From Oscillospiraceae bacterium (GTDB lineage: Bacteria; Bacillota; Clostridia; Oscillospirales; Oscillospiraceae), in the NCBI GenBank assembly GCA_902791215.1, contig CADAUZ010000001.1, forward strand, positions 24,001 through 88,000: a stretch of DNA of 64,000 bases, in the 5' to 3' direction. Positions 16,089 to 24,502 of this stretch are shown here, piece after piece. The translations under genes were made by a program, and so were the position numbers. The first letter of the stretch is position 1, and each line of letters opens with the position of its first letter. The notes below the pieces were generated by a model, which was given only the letters and a program-made list of their open reading frames with translations, was not told where the DNA came from and made no database searches.

Positions 16089-16670
16089 ATGAAAATCTGT
16101 GTATTCGGCGCTTCTTCCGACAGGATCGAGCCCGGCTATTTTGACGCGGCGTATGAACTCGGTGCTCTCCTTGCGCATGAGGGCCACCGGCTTGTCTTCG
16201 GCGGCGGTGCGGGCGGACTGATGGGGGCCTGCGCCCGGGGCGTTCTCAGCGCAGGCGGCAGGCCCTTCGGCGTTGCGCCCCGTTTTTTCGACGAGCCCGG
16301 CATCCTCATGACGGAGGAGTGCGACTTCGTTTTTACCGAAACGATGTCCGAGCGCAAGGCGCACATGGAAGACGAGGCCGACGCCTTCATCGCCTTGCCC
16401 GGCGGGATCGGCACTTACGAAGAGTTTTTCGAGGTGCTGACCTTGAAGCAGCTCGGGCGACACCGCAAGCCCATGGCCCTGCTCAACACGCTGGGCTATT
16501 TTGACGCCTTTGACGCTTTGCTCCGTCAGACGGCGGAATGGGGCTTTATGTCCGAAAGCGTACTGGACCTCTATGCCCTTAGCCGCACCCCGGCGGAGGC
16601 GCTGCGGCATGTGACAGCGCCTGCGGATGATAAAAGCACGGCCTCTCTCCTCTCCAATTACAGCCGTTAA
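16089..16670 (+). CDS. LOG-family protein (nucleoside 5'-monophosphate phosphoribohydrolase)
   Basis: A 193-aa Rossmann-fold protein of the LOG family (TIGR00730). The signature PGGIGTYEE (104-112) binds the nucleotide and supplies the catalytic Glu, and an upstream Arg lies in the SERKAHM segment. The N-terminal MKICVFGASS and LVFGGGAGGLMG are standard. Biochemically characterised members cleave the N-glycosidic bond of AMP-type nucleotides; whether this one makes cytokinin-like bases or simply recycles nucleotides is unknown. It is monocistronic with a strong promoter. Confidence 0.9.
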   Translation: MKICVFGASSDRIEPGYFDAAYELGALLAHEGHRLVFGGGAGGLMGACARGVLSAGGRPFGVAPRFFDEPGILMTEECDFVFTETMSERKAHMEDEADAFIALPGGIGTYEEFFEVLTLKQLGRHRKPMALLNTLGYFDAFDALLRQTAEWGFMSESVLDLYALSRTPAEALRHVTAPADDKSTASLLSNYSR

Positions 16671-16723
16671 ACGCTCTCAGGACAGTTTTTCCCGCAAATG
16701 TAAGGTTTTTTCTGTTCCCGCTA

Positions 16724-16752
16724 TTGAAATAGCGCTGATTTTTTGTTAATAT
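16724..16752 (+). promoter_or_regulatory. Promoter of the recJ operon
   Basis: TTGAAA (16724-16729), a 17-nt spacer and TAATAT (16747-16752), about 30 nt before the recJ start. Confidence 0.6.
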
Positions 16753-16781
16753 TAGTTATTAATAAAAAATGAAAAGCTGAT

Positions 16782-18797
16782 ATGGTTATGAAAAATAAGG
16801 ACTGGAGCATAAACTTTACCAGGCCTGCCGCGGCGCGTGCGCTGACTGAGGCAGGCTTCACACCGCTGTTGAGCCAAGTGCTCGCTCTGCGCGGGATCGA
16901 AAACGCCGCCCAGGCAAAGAAGCTGCTGTACGGCGGCAAGGAGACTCTGCACGATCCTATGCTGATGCTCGGGATGGACGGGGCGCGGGCGCGGGTGCTG
17001 CGCGCGATCGAGAAGCGTGAGACGGTTGCCGTCTTCGGGGACTACGACGTGGACGGCATCACCTCCACCTGCATGCTGACCGACTGGCTGCGTGGGAAGG
17101 GACTGACCTGCTATTACTATATCCCCGACCGCAACGAGGAGGGCTACGGCCTCAACTGCGGCGCCCTCGATACGCTCAAGGCCAAGGGCGTGACGCTCGT
17201 CATTACGGTCGACTGCGGCATCACCGCCGTGGAGGAGGCCGCTTATGCGCGCACGATCGGCGTGGACATGGTTATCACCGACCACCATGAGTGCCGCAGC
17301 GACGCCTTGCCCGACGCCGCGGCGCTCATCGACTGCAAGCGCGACGGGGATACCTATCCGAACAAGAACCTCGCGGGGGTGGGCGTGGCGCTCAAGCTGG
17401 TGTGCGCCTGCGAGGGCGGGAGCGACCTGGCCCTTGCCCGCTATGCCGACCTCGTCGCCATCGGCACCATCGCGGATGTGATGCCGCTGATGGATGAAAA
17501 CCGCTATCTGGTGCGTCTGGGGCTTGAACAGATCGTGCGCTGTCCCCGGCCCGGCATCGCCGCCATGCTGCGCGAATCCTCCATCGACCCCGCGCGGCTG
17601 ACCGCCTCCACCATCGGCTTCAGCCTCGCTCCCCGCCTCAACGCTGCGGGGCGTCTCGGCAGGGCGTCGATCGCGGCAAAGCTCATCCTCTCCCGGGATG
17701 AGGCCACCGCTGTTTCTCTTGCCCGCGAACTCTGTGAACTCAACCGCAAGCGCCAGAGCATCGAAAACGAGATCTGGAAGGAGGCCAACGCCCAGCTCCA
17801 GGGCGTCACGCCGGACGGGCCCATCGTCCTTGCCAGCGAGAGCTGGAACCAGGGCGTGATCGGTATTGCGGCCTCCCGCCTTGCCGAGCAGTACTCCCTG
17901 CCTGCCATCATCGTCTGCTTAAACGGCGACGTGGGCAAGGGCTCCTGCCGCAGCTACGGCGGCTTCAATCTCTTCGAGGCCCTCTCCGCCTGCGCCGACG
18001 AGCTGATCGGCTTTGGCGGGCACGCGCTGGCAGCCGGTCTCAATGTTCGGCGGGAAAAGCTGGACGATTTTCGGAAAGCCCTGCGCGCCTATTACATAGA
18101 GAATAAGCCCGAACCGAAGCCGGAGGTGCAGTGCGATCTGCTCATCACCGATCCGGCGCTGCTGTCGCTGGACAATGTACGCTCTCTTGACTTGCTGGAA
18201 CCCTACGGAAACGCAAACCCGAAGCCGGTGATGTGTATCAGCGGCGCACGGCTCGAAGCCATGAGCGAGGTCGGCGGCGGCAAGCATACGCGCCTTCGCA
18301 TCTGCATGGGTTCAGCGCATTTTGAGTGCATCTTCTTCTCCCACAGCGCCGCCGATACGGGCGTGCGCGAGGGGGATCTGATCGACCTGGCCTTCACGCC
18401 GCAGATCAACGAATACCGCGGCAATGTCTCCGTTCAGCTGGTCGCGTCCGCGGTGCGGCCCCACGATCCCGGCGCGCTGTGCGATGTGATCCTGCACGGT
18501 GAGCCCGGCTTTGAATGGGCTGCGGCAGGCTTTTGTCCCGAGCGGCCGGACTTTGTGAAGATCTGGCGCGGCATGAGAAGAGACTACCGCGTGGGAGATT
18601 CAACGGCCGCCGTGCTAAGGCAATGCCCGCAGGACATGGAGCCCGAGCGCTTCTGTCTGTGCCTGATGGCCCTTCGGGAGGTCGGCCTTCTCGAAGGGCC
18701 GGGCGGGATGATCTACGCCGCCTCACAGCGGCAGATCACCGGCAAGGCGGATCTGGAGGCCACACAGCTGATCCGCAGTCTTCGCAGTTATCAGTGA
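16782..18797 (+). CDS. recJ: Single-stranded-DNA-specific 5'-3' exonuclease RecJ
   Basis: DHH/DHHA1 exonuclease (671 aa) that degrades single-stranded DNA in recombination and repair. Metal-binding motifs are FGDYDVDGITST (85-96) and TDHHECR (166-172). The DHHA1 part has IVLASESWNQGVIGIAASRL and the GFGGHALAAGLNVRREKL segment. An OB-like region and a C-terminal extension (about 570-671, SVPxG-free, winged-helix-like by appearance) follow. The start may be ATG 16782 or 16788; neither has a strong ribosome site. It is 10 nt upstream of the rsh gene, so co-transcribed. Confidence 0.93.
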   Translation: MVMKNKDWSINFTRPAAARALTEAGFTPLLSQVLALRGIENAAQAKKLLYGGKETLHDPMLMLGMDGARARVLRAIEKRETVAVFGDYDVDGITSTCMLTDWLRGKGLTCYYYIPDRNEEGYGLNCGALDTLKAKGVTLVITVDCGITAVEEAAYARTIGVDMVITDHHECRSDALPDAAALIDCKRDGDTYPNKNLAGVGVALKLVCACEGGSDLALARYADLVAIGTIADVMPLMDENRYLVRLGLEQIVRCPRPGIAAMLRESSIDPARLTASTIGFSLAPRLNAAGRLGRASIAAKLILSRDEATAVSLARELCELNRKRQSIENEIWKEANAQLQGVTPDGPIVLASESWNQGVIGIAASRLAEQYSLPAIIVCLNGDVGKGSCRSYGGFNLFEALSACADELIGFGGHALAAGLNVRREKLDDFRKALRAYYIENKPEPKPEVQCDLLITDPALLSLDNVRSLDLLEPYGNANPKPVMCISGARLEAMSEVGGGKHTRLRICMGSAHFECIFFSHSAADTGVREGDLIDLAFTPQINEYRGNVSVQLVASAVRPHDPGALCDVILHGEPGFEWAAAGFCPERPDFVKIWRGMRRDYRVGDSTAAVLRQCPQDMEPERFCLCLMALREVGLLEGPGGMIYAASQRQITGKADLEATQLIRSLRSYQ

Positions 18798-18807
18798 GGA
18801 GAACGCA

Positions 18808-21048
18808 ATGGACACCCAGGAACAAAAAATCATTGTACAGGACCCCGACGTACTGTTTGAGGCGCTTGTCAAAAAAATCAAAGAGAATACCCACAACATG
18901 GATCTGGGCCGCATCCGCGCAGCTTATGACATGGCGCGCATGGCCCATTCCGGGCAGAAGCGCCGGGACGGCTCGCCCTATGTGACACACTGCATCGCCG
19001 CCGCCGACATCAGCGTGGATATCGGCCTGGATGAGGATTCCATCATTGCGGCGCTGCTGCATGACGTGATCGAGGACACCTCCCTCACTCATGAGGATAT
19101 CGCCCGGCAGTTCGGCAATGTTGTGGCGGACATTGTGGAGGGCGTCACGAAGCTGACACGCGTGCAGTACACCAGCAAAGAGGACGAGCAGGCGGAGAAC
19201 CTGCGCAAGATGCTCCTGGCCATGGCCAAGGACATCCGCGTCATCCTCATCAAGATCGCCGACCGCCTGCACAACATGCGCACCATGGCCTGGCAGAGCC
19301 CGGAGAAGCAGAAATCCAAGTCCCTCGAGACAATGGAGATCTATGCCCCCATCGCCCACCGCCTCGGCATGCAGCGGGCCAAGTGGGAGCTGGAGGACCT
19401 GTCGCTGCAGTACCTCGACCCCGAAGGCTACAGGCAGATCACCGAGTATCTGACCGAGCGCATGCCCGAACTCGAGCGCTTCATGGACAGCATGCAGACG
19501 CGCATCCAGACGCGCCTCGAGGCCGAGGGCGTACAGTCCACCATCTACTGCCGCATCAAGCACGTCTACTCCATCTACCGCAAGATGTACGCGCAGAAAC
19601 TCGACATGGACGGCATTTACGATCTCTGCGCCTTCCGTGTCATCGTCGACTCCATCCCCGACTGCTATAATGTGCTGGGCATCATCCACGACATGTTCAA
19701 ACCCGTGCCCGGCCGCTTCAAGGATTATATCTCCACACCAAAGCCCAACATGTACCAGAGTGTGCATACCACCGTCATCGGCTCCGAGGGCATCCCCTTC
19801 GAGGTACAGATCCGCACCTGGGAGATGCACTACACCGCCGAGTACGGCGTCGCGGCCCACTGGAAATACAAGATGGGTGCGAGCGCCAACACTGCCCTGC
19901 GCGCGGGCGACGAGAACACCTTCGCCTGGATCAGAAGGCTTCTGGAGAGCCAGCAGGAATCCGATGCCTCCGACTTTTTCCACAATCTCAAGGTGGACAT
20001 GTTCGCCGACGAGGTCTTCGTCTTCTCCCCCAGGGGCGACGTTATCAACCTCCCCGCCGGGGCGACACCCATCGACTTCGCCTACTCCATCCACTCCGAT
20101 ATCGGCAACCACATGGTCGGCGCGAAGGTCAACGGCCGCATCGTCACCTATGACTATGTGCTGCAAAACGGCGACATTGTTGAGATCCGCACCTCCAAGA
20201 GCGCGCCCGGCCCGAGCCGCGACTGGCTCAGCACCGCCAAGAGCAACTCCGCCCGCACCAAGATCAAGCAGTGGTTCAAGAAGGAGCGGCGCGAGGAGAA
20301 CATCATCCGCGGCCGCGCCATGCTGGAGGACGAGCTGAGGCACAACGGGCTGACGCTCGACGACGTGAGCGACGAGGCCATCGCGGGCCCCATCCTCAAG
20401 CGCTTCTCTTTTACCTGCATGGACGACATGTACGCCGCCATCGGCTACGGGGGACTCACGGCCACAAGGGCGGCAAACCGCCTGCGCGACGCGCTCAGAA
20501 GCCAGGAGCCCAAGGGCAAGACGGCCCTGGACAAGGTGTCCGAGGCTGCCGAGCGCCGCGAGACCCACGCCCCCAAGAAGGAGGGCAAGGCCGTCCACGG
20601 CATTCTTGTGGAGGGGCTTTCCAACTGCCTGGTCAAGTTCTCCCGCTGCTGCACCCCCGTTCCCGGCGACGACATCATGGGCTTTATCACACGCGGCCAG
20701 GGCGTGTCCATCCACCGGCGCGACTGTATCAACTGCCAGCAGCTTCTGACGCAGCCTGAAAACGCGGGCCGCTGGGTCGAAGTCTCCTGGGCCGGCAAGA
20801 TCACCGAGAGCTATCTGACCACCATCATGATTTCCGCCAAGGACCGCAACGGCATGGTCATGGACGTGGCGACCGTTCTGAACTCCGTAAATGCCAAGGT
20901 CCACTCCCTCAACGCCCGCACCACCGGCCTCAACTTCGGCGTGGTGACGGTGACGCTCGAGGTAAAGGACGCTGCCGAACTCAAGTATATCACCAACCGG
21001 CTCTCCCAGATCCCCGGGGTCATGAACGTGAGCCGCAACGGAACGTAA
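18808..21048 (+). CDS. Bifunctional (p)ppGpp synthetase/hydrolase (RSH)
   Basis: Stringent-response enzyme of 746 aa, the full long-RSH length. The HD hydrolase domain shows His47, His61 and HD at 85-86 (AALLHDVIEDT) plus RLHNMRTM. The synthetase domain has KHVYSIYRKMYAQ, the YDLCAFRVIVDS strand and the PNMYQSVHTTVIG loop. The TGS domain (DEVFVFSPRGDVINLPAGAT), helical region, CC/zinc-finger part (VKFSRCCTPVPGDDIMGF) and C-terminal ACT domain all follow. The hydrolase and synthetase motifs both appear intact. GGAG precedes the ATG; dtd follows after 12 nt. Confidence 0.95.
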   Translation: MDTQEQKIIVQDPDVLFEALVKKIKENTHNMDLGRIRAAYDMARMAHSGQKRRDGSPYVTHCIAAADISVDIGLDEDSIIAALLHDVIEDTSLTHEDIARQFGNVVADIVEGVTKLTRVQYTSKEDEQAENLRKMLLAMAKDIRVILIKIADRLHNMRTMAWQSPEKQKSKSLETMEIYAPIAHRLGMQRAKWELEDLSLQYLDPEGYRQITEYLTERMPELERFMDSMQTRIQTRLEAEGVQSTIYCRIKHVYSIYRKMYAQKLDMDGIYDLCAFRVIVDSIPDCYNVLGIIHDMFKPVPGRFKDYISTPKPNMYQSVHTTVIGSEGIPFEVQIRTWEMHYTAEYGVAAHWKYKMGASANTALRAGDENTFAWIRRLLESQQESDASDFFHNLKVDMFADEVFVFSPRGDVINLPAGATPIDFAYSIHSDIGNHMVGAKVNGRIVTYDYVLQNGDIVEIRTSKSAPGPSRDWLSTAKSNSARTKIKQWFKKERREENIIRGRAMLEDELRHNGLTLDDVSDEAIAGPILKRFSFTCMDDMYAAIGYGGLTATRAANRLRDALRSQEPKGKTALDKVSEAAERRETHAPKKEGKAVHGILVEGLSNCLVKFSRCCTPVPGDDIMGFITRGQGVSIHRRDCINCQQLLTQPENAGRWVEVSWAGKITESYLTTIMISAKDRNGMVMDVATVLNSVNAKVHSLNARTTGLNFGVVTVTLEVKDAAELKYITNRLSQIPGVMNVSRNGT

Positions 21049-21060
21049 AGGAGGAAGCCT

Positions 21061-21504
21061 ATGCGCGCTGTTGTTACCCGTGTTCGCTCCGCTTCCGTCA
21101 CGATCGACGGGGAAACCGTCGGTCAGATCGGCACCGGCTTTCTGGTCCTGCTCGGTGTGCACGAGGAGGACACGGAAAAGGAAGCCCTCAAAATCGCGGA
21201 CAAGCTCTGCGGCCTGCGTGTGTTCGAGGACGAAAACGGGAAGATGAACGTAAACCCCAAGGACGCTGGAGCGGAAATGCTGATCATCAGCCAGTTCACC
21301 CTCTTTGCCGACTGTAAGTCCCGCCGCCCCGGCTTCTCCAAGGCTGCCCGGCCCGAGACAGCGATCCCGCTTTATGAGCTTGTGATCAAAGAATGCCGGA
21401 ACCGCGGCTTTCATGTGGAGACCGGCGTCTTTGCCGCCGATATGCAGGTTGCCTCCGTAAACGACGGGCCTGTGACCATTCTTTTAGATACGAAGGAGCT
21501 TTAA
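21061..21504 (+). CDS. dtd: D-aminoacyl-tRNA deacylase
   Basis: Removes D-amino acids (and mischarged Gly) from tRNA; 147 aa, the usual size. The active-site blocks LIISQFTLFADCKSRRPGFS and the C-terminal ASVNDGPVTILLDT, with the conserved NxGPxT-like NDGPVT, are present. It lies 12 nt after rsh with AAAGGAGG upstream, a standard rsh-dtd arrangement in Firmicutes, and 3 nt before the MBL-fold gene. Confidence 0.95.
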   Translation: MRAVVTRVRSASVTIDGETVGQIGTGFLVLLGVHEEDTEKEALKIADKLCGLRVFEDENGKMNVNPKDAGAEMLIISQFTLFADCKSRRPGFSKAARPETAIPLYELVIKECRNRGFHVETGVFAADMQVASVNDGPVTILLDTKEL

Positions 21505-21507
21505 GCC

Positions 21508-22119
21508 ATGCTCATCAAAACCATACCCGTTGGACAGCTGGAGACCAACTGCTACGTGGTCACGAACGAAAACACCCTCGAGTGCGTTGTGATTGACCCC
21601 GGCGACGAGTCCAACACGATCCTGGACTATATGGAGTCAAACCGCCTTCAATGCCGCGCCGTGATGTTGACCCACGGGCATTATGACCATGTAGGCGCCG
21701 TGGATGCCATTGCGGAGGAGACCGGCGCGAAGGTCTACATGAACGAGCGGGACGACGCGCGCCACCATATTGACGGCCATTTCCCCTATACCCTCAAGGA
21801 AAACGGCAAAAGCTACGACGACGGCGATGTGATCGAGACTGCAAGCCTTCGCTTTGAGGTGATCGGCACGCCGGGCCACACCCCGGGCGGCGTGACGCTC
21901 AAATGCGAGGACGCCCTTTTTACCGGGGACACGCTCTTCAAGGGCAGCTGCGGCAGAGCCGATCTCCCCGGCGGCGATATGGAGACGGAGCTCAAGTCCC
22001 TGCGCCGCATCTGCGAGCTGCCCGGAGACTATGAGGTTTATCCCGGTCACATGGATTCCAGCACGCTCGAGCGGGAGCGGGAGTTCAATTATTACTGCCG
22101 CGCAGCCATGCGCAATTGA
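21508..22119 (+). CDS. MBL-fold metallo-hydrolase (glyoxalase II-like)
   Basis: A 203-aa metallo-beta-lactamase-fold hydrolase. The metal motif is THGHYDHVG (His56, His58, Asp60, His61), with further ligands in GTPGHTPGG, FTGDTLFKGSCG and the YPGHMD segment. This subgroup is annotated as hydroxyacylglutathione-hydrolase-like, but the substrate in Gram-positives is uncertain. It is translationally close to dtd (3 nt) and is followed 12 nt later by a 56-residue gene. Confidence 0.9.
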   Translation: MLIKTIPVGQLETNCYVVTNENTLECVVIDPGDESNTILDYMESNRLQCRAVMLTHGHYDHVGAVDAIAEETGAKVYMNERDDARHHIDGHFPYTLKENGKSYDDGDVIETASLRFEVIGTPGHTPGGVTLKCEDALFTGDTLFKGSCGRADLPGGDMETELKSLRRICELPGDYEVYPGHMDSSTLEREREFNYYCRAAMRN

Positions 22120-22131
22120 GGAGGAAGGAAC

Positions 22132-22302
22132 ATGTCATTTTTTGCAAAGCTTTTTAAAAAACGCCCTGTGCCGCAGACGACAAAGCCTGTCGACCGCAGC
22201 ATCCCCGCAAACAGCAGCGGCGACAAGGTTCCCGGAGTGCGCAGCGCGGCCCGTACGGGTGATCAGAAGCCCAAAGGCAAGCACAGCAGCGGAATCTTTT
22301 AA
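22132..22302 (+). CDS. Small basic protein of unknown function (56 aa)
   Basis: A short ORF at the end of the recJ-rsh-dtd operon. It starts at ATG 22132 with a very strong ribosome site (GAGGAGGAAGGA) and ends at TAA 22302, 8 nt before a terminator hairpin. The product begins MSFFAKLFKKR, is rich in Lys/Arg/Pro/Ser and is probably disordered after residue 11; the amphipathic basic N-terminus could touch the membrane. No family was recognised. Position between a strong ribosome site and a terminator supports it being real. Confidence 0.7.
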   Translation: MSFFAKLFKKRPVPQTTKPVDRSIPANSSGDKVPGVRSAARTGDQKPKGKHSSGIF

Positions 22303-22309
22303 GGATACA

Positions 22310-22339
22310 GAAAGCACCGCCTTTTGTGGCGGTGCTTTC
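22310..22339. terminator. Bidirectional terminator between the recJ operon and the C2H2 gene
   Basis: Perfect 12-bp stem GAAAGCACCGCC / GGCGGTGCTTTC with loop TTTTGT, placed between two converging genes. The flanking T content is modest. Confidence 0.7.
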
Positions 22340-22345
22340 GTGTTC

Positions 22346-22552
22346 TTATCTTTTCTTTGCGTTGGGGCTGTGCTCCTGCTGCTCATGCTCCCGGACTGCC
22401 CGTTCCAGCGTGTAGACGCCGTTGAGGTGGATGGTCTTGCCGCACTTTTCGCAGAAGAAGCTGCTGACATATTTGGGGCGGATCGCGCCGCCCGCCGTCC
22501 CGGCGAGTTTTTCATCCGCCACGGCCGTTTTCAGGCCTTTGCTTTCACTCAT
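22346..22552 (-). CDS. Small C2H2-type zinc-finger-like protein (68 aa)
   Basis: A 68-residue protein with a CxxC-x18-HxxxxH arrangement (Cys34, Cys37, His56, His61; FFCEKCGKTIHLNGVYTLER), which looks like a single zinc finger or zinc ribbon. The start at 22552 (MSESKG) is chosen because TGGAGG lies 8 nt upstream; the in-frame ATG at 22567 would place that ribosome site inside the gene. It is alone, converging on the recJ operon. DNA, RNA or protein binding is possible; nothing more can be said. Confidence 0.75.
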   Translation of the reverse strand: MSESKGLKTAVADEKLAGTAGGAIRPKYVSSFFCEKCGKTIHLNGVYTLERAVREHEQQEHSPNAKKR

Positions 22553-22639
22553 AGGTATATCCTCCAAAACATGGTTTCATGGTGCTACTTTACCATATCC
22601 GGAGGCAGTTTTCAAGTGTGATGCTAACAGGGGACGGTA

Positions 22640-24016
22640 TCATTCCTCGACCTTCGGCAGCCCCGCAAAGCCGACGGCGAGATCCTCATCCGTGGGGATG
22701 TAGTCGGTCATCTGGCCGTCATTGAACTTCTGATATGCCACCAGATCGAAGTAACCCGTGCCGGTGAGGCCGAAGAGGATGTTCTTCTCCTCCCCTGTCT
22801 CGCGGCAGCGCAGCGCCTCGTCCATAGCGGCACGAATGGCGTGGCTGCTCTCGGGCGCGGGCAGGATGCCCTCGGACCGGGCAAAGAGCTCCGCCGCCTC
22901 GAAGACGGAGGTCTGCTCCACCGAGCGGGCTTCCATGTACCCGTCGTGATAGAGCTGGCTCAAAGTGGTGGACATGCCGTGGAAGCGCAGGCCGCCCGCG
23001 TGGTTCGGAGACGGGATGAAGCCGCTGCCGAGGGTGTACATCTTGGCAAGCGGGCAGATCATGCCGGTGTCACAGAAGTCATAGGCAAACTTGCCGCGGG
23101 TAAAGCTCGGGCAGGAGGCGGGCTCGACAGCGATGAAGCGGTAATCCGCTTCGCCGCGCAGCTTTTCGCCCATGAAGGGCGCGATCAGGCCGCCGAGGTT
23201 GGAGCCGCCGCCGGCGCAGCCGATGATGATGTCGGGCTTGACGCCGATCTTGTCAAAGGCCGCTTTTGTCTCCAGGCCGATGATGCTCTGGTGCAGCAGG
23301 ACCTGGTTGAGTACGCTGCCGAGCACATAGCGATAGCCGGGATTCTGGGTGGCGACCTCCACCGCCTCGGAGATCGCGCAGCCGAGAGAGCCGGTGGTGC
23401 CGGGGTGCTCGGCCAGGATCTTCCGGCCCACAGCTGTCTCCATAGAGGGCGAGGGCGTGACACTCGCGCCGTAGGTTCGCATGACCTCACGGCGGAAGGG
23501 TTTCTGCTCGTAGCTGACCTTGACCATGAAAACCTTGCAGTCAAGCCCGAGATACGCGCAGGCCATGGACAATGCCGTACCCCACTGACCGGCGCCGGTC
23601 TCTGTGGTAACACCCTTGAGGCCCTGCTTTTTGGCGTAATAGGCCTGGGCGATGGCGGAGTTCAATTTGTGGCTGCCGGAGGTGTTGTTGCCTTCAAACT
23701 TGTAATAGATCTTTGCCGGGGTGTTCAGCACCTTCTCCAGGCAGTAGGCGCGCACCAGTGGAGACGGACGGTACATTTTGTAAAAGTCCAGGATCTCCTG
23801 TGGAATGGGGAAAAAAGCGGTGTCGTTGTCGAGCTCCTGTTTGACAAGCTCTTCGCAGAAGATCGGGGTCAGCTCATCGGCGCTGAGGGGCTTGTGCGTC
23901 GCCGGATTGAGCAGCGGCGCGGGCTTGACCTTCATATCGGCCCGGAGATTGTACCAGGCCGTGGGGATCTCCTTTTCTTCAAGATAGGTTTTGTACGGGA
24001 TTTTGTTTTCAGTCAT
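22640..24016 (-). CDS. trpB: TrpB2-type tryptophan synthase beta chain
   Basis: PLP enzyme of 458 aa of the TrpB-like (TrpB2, TIGR01415) subgroup, longer than TrpB1. It condenses indole with serine (or phosphoserine in some members) to make tryptophan. The PLP lysine is Lys117 in NTSGSHKLNSA. ETGAGQWGTALS and the phosphate-binding CAGGGSNLGG loop are clear, and RPSPLVRAYCLEKVL is typical. No trpA or other trp genes are next to it, which suggests use of free indole. It is preceded by a T-box leader whose likely specifier is UGG (Trp), so it should be induced when tRNA-Trp is uncharged. Confidence 0.9.
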   Translation of the reverse strand: MTENKIPYKTYLEEKEIPTAWYNLRADMKVKPAPLLNPATHKPLSADELTPIFCEELVKQELDNDTAFFPIPQEILDFYKMYRPSPLVRAYCLEKVLNTPAKIYYKFEGNNTSGSHKLNSAIAQAYYAKKQGLKGVTTETGAGQWGTALSMACAYLGLDCKVFMVKVSYEQKPFRREVMRTYGASVTPSPSMETAVGRKILAEHPGTTGSLGCAISEAVEVATQNPGYRYVLGSVLNQVLLHQSIIGLETKAAFDKIGVKPDIIIGCAGGGSNLGGLIAPFMGEKLRGEADYRFIAVEPASCPSFTRGKFAYDFCDTGMICPLAKMYTLGSGFIPSPNHAGGLRFHGMSTTLSQLYHDGYMEARSVEQTSVFEAAELFARSEGILPAPESSHAIRAAMDEALRCRETGEEKNILFGLTGTGYFDLVAYQKFNDGQMTDYIPTDEDLAVGFAGLPKVEE

Positions 24017-24052
24017 GGGAATCGCTCCTTTTCCTAAGTGTCAGAGACAAAG

Positions 24053-24328
24053 AAAAAAGCCCCTGTCTCTGCAAGACGCAGGGACAAGAGCCTAAGCTCC
24101 TGCGGTACCACCCGGCTTGGCGCAGACGCGCCCACTCTTGCGTGCTGTCACACGCCGGCCCTTTGATAACGGATCGCCAGCTCCGTCGCCCATACTGAGG
24201 GAAATCTCCCCTGTTCTGTTTGCCCTCACGGGGCCATTCCCCCGCGTGCTCTCTGCCGCCTTGCACCACCCGACGGCTCTCTGAAAGAAAACACACTGCG
24301 GAGTACTACTCCCGTTCCTCGGTTTATG
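24053..24328 (-). promoter_or_regulatory. T-box riboswitch (Trp specifier) upstream of trpB2
   Basis: On the minus strand the leader starts with the Stem I base (GGAACGGGAGTAGTACTCC) and contains GGTGGTGCAAGG in the Stem I distal part. The conserved T-box CCGGGTGGTACCGCA is at 24101-24115. A terminator (GGCTCTTGTCCCTGC paired with GCAGAGACAGGGGCT, then TTTTTT) ends at 24053. The likely specifier is UGG at 24234-24236 inside GGGAATGGCCCC, matching the trpB2 gene; this codon is a hand assignment. There is no gene from 24017 to 24502. Confidence 0.9.
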
Positions 24329-24333
24329 GGCAC

Positions 24334-24362
24334 ATCATAGCACTAATGATTTAAAGTGTCAA
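24334..24362 (-). promoter_or_regulatory. Promoter of the T-box-trpB2 unit
   Basis: Consensus TTGACA (24357-24362), 17-nt spacer and TATGAT (24334-24339) on the minus strand, ending just before the T-box leader. Confidence 0.75.
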
Positions 24363-24414
24363 GAGTGTTTTCTTGCTCGCTGATATTGTTTTAGGCACTT
24401 TTCATAAAATGCGA

Positions 24415-24443
24415 TTGACACGAAGCTCGGATTCCTGTAAAAT
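24415..24443 (+). promoter_or_regulatory. Promoter of the EAL-domain gene
   Basis: Consensus TTGACA (24415-24420), 17-nt spacer and TAAAAT (24438-24443), 60 nt upstream of the start codon. It is back to back with the trpB2 promoter. Confidence 0.75.
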
Positions 24444-24502
24444 TATAATGGTTTATACTATAATCATAAGCTAACCACTTGTGTCTCGGAAAGGAGTCCC
24501 CC

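Noticed and set aside
18736-21414. An 892-codon open frame on the minus strand across the rsh and dtd genes
   Set aside because: It is exactly antisense to strongly supported genes, its translation is low-complexity (Val/Gly/His/Asp-rich) as expected from GC-biased third positions, and no ribosome site or family motif was seen.
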